DNA of 64,000 bases from Whalleya microplaca. Lineage: Eukaryota > Ascomycota > Sordariomycetes > Xylariales > Xylariaceae. Location of the stretch: the NCBI GenBank assembly GCA_022497155.1, contig MU385719.1, forward strand, positions 620,001-684,000. The letters are read 5' to 3'. Both the position numbers and the translations under genes were made by a program. How positions within the stretch are numbered: position 1 is the stretch's first letter; each line of letters begins with the position of its first letter. The notes under the pieces are model-generated. The model searched no databases. It saw only the letters and a list, made by a program, of their open reading frames with translations, and was not told the origin of the DNA. Shown here in pieces: positions 62,979 to 64,000 of the stretch.

Positions 62979-63008
62979 GCCAACTGTGTGGCAGGTGAGG
63001 AATAAAAG

Positions 63009-64000
<992 letters not shown>

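Larger units (their letters stand above)
54791..63008. other. Long gene-poor interval ending in the PP1 promoter and leader
   Basis: 8.2 kb with no supportable gene. A possible short exon lies at 56155-56285, with TATATAA about 30 bp upstream and a GTAGGT donor after it, but no clear continuation. Minus-strand open frames at 56700-57080, 58760-59206 and 60690-61235 (126-181 codons) lack family features. From about 61900 to 63008 the plus strand is strongly C/T-rich, typical of a highly expressed fungal promoter and 5' leader, here for PP1. Short repeats are listed separately. Confidence 0.5.

Overview
The window looks like nuclear DNA of a filamentous ascomycete (Pezizomycotina; Sordariomycetes is a guess). 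The genes carry short GT-AG introns of about 48-300 bp, often with CTRAC-like branch sites. The gene set is typical of such fungi: a heterokaryon-incompatibility (HET) gene, a GH16 glucanase, RIX1, an NTO1/BRPF-type PHD protein, a PAQR membrane protein and PP1. Exon boundaries were worked out by hand from reading frame, splice sites and remembered family sequence. No search was run.

Layout. 1-870: a proline/serine-rich reading frame leaving the left edge on the minus strand. 871-8494: no recognisable gene. 8495-13.7 kb: an SMP-30/gluconolactonase enzyme, an N-terminal protein methyltransferase and a small secreted His/Gly-rich protein in AT-rich surroundings. 13.7-22.5 kb: housekeeping block with a TPR protein of the YPP1/TTC7 type head-to-head with ribosome-assembly factor RIX1, then a WW-domain protein. 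23.0-23.5 kb: a 511-bp MITE-like element with 56-57-bp terminal inverted repeats and a TA duplication. 24.5-32.3 kb: secreted GH16 enzyme, PAQR receptor-like protein, pyruvate dehydrogenase protein X head-to-head with a predicted mitochondrial membrane protein, and a P-loop sulfotransferase-like protein. 32.3-41.5 kb: gene-poor. 41.5-54.8 kb: leucine-rich-repeat protein, HET-domain protein and the NuA3 subunit NTO1. 54.8-63.0 kb: gene-poor, then the protein phosphatase 1 catalytic subunit, cut by the right edge.

The genes mostly serve separate basic functions (ribosome biogenesis, chromatin, PP1 signalling, mitochondrial metabolism), mixed with accessory genes (HET, GH16, small secreted protein). 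I see no biosynthetic cluster, CRISPR array, operon or recognisable tRNA/rRNA gene. The most unusual items are the His-run/Gly-rich secreted protein, the MITE-like element, the in-frame stop that a 60-bp putative intron must remove from the HET gene, and the very small exons of the PAQR gene.
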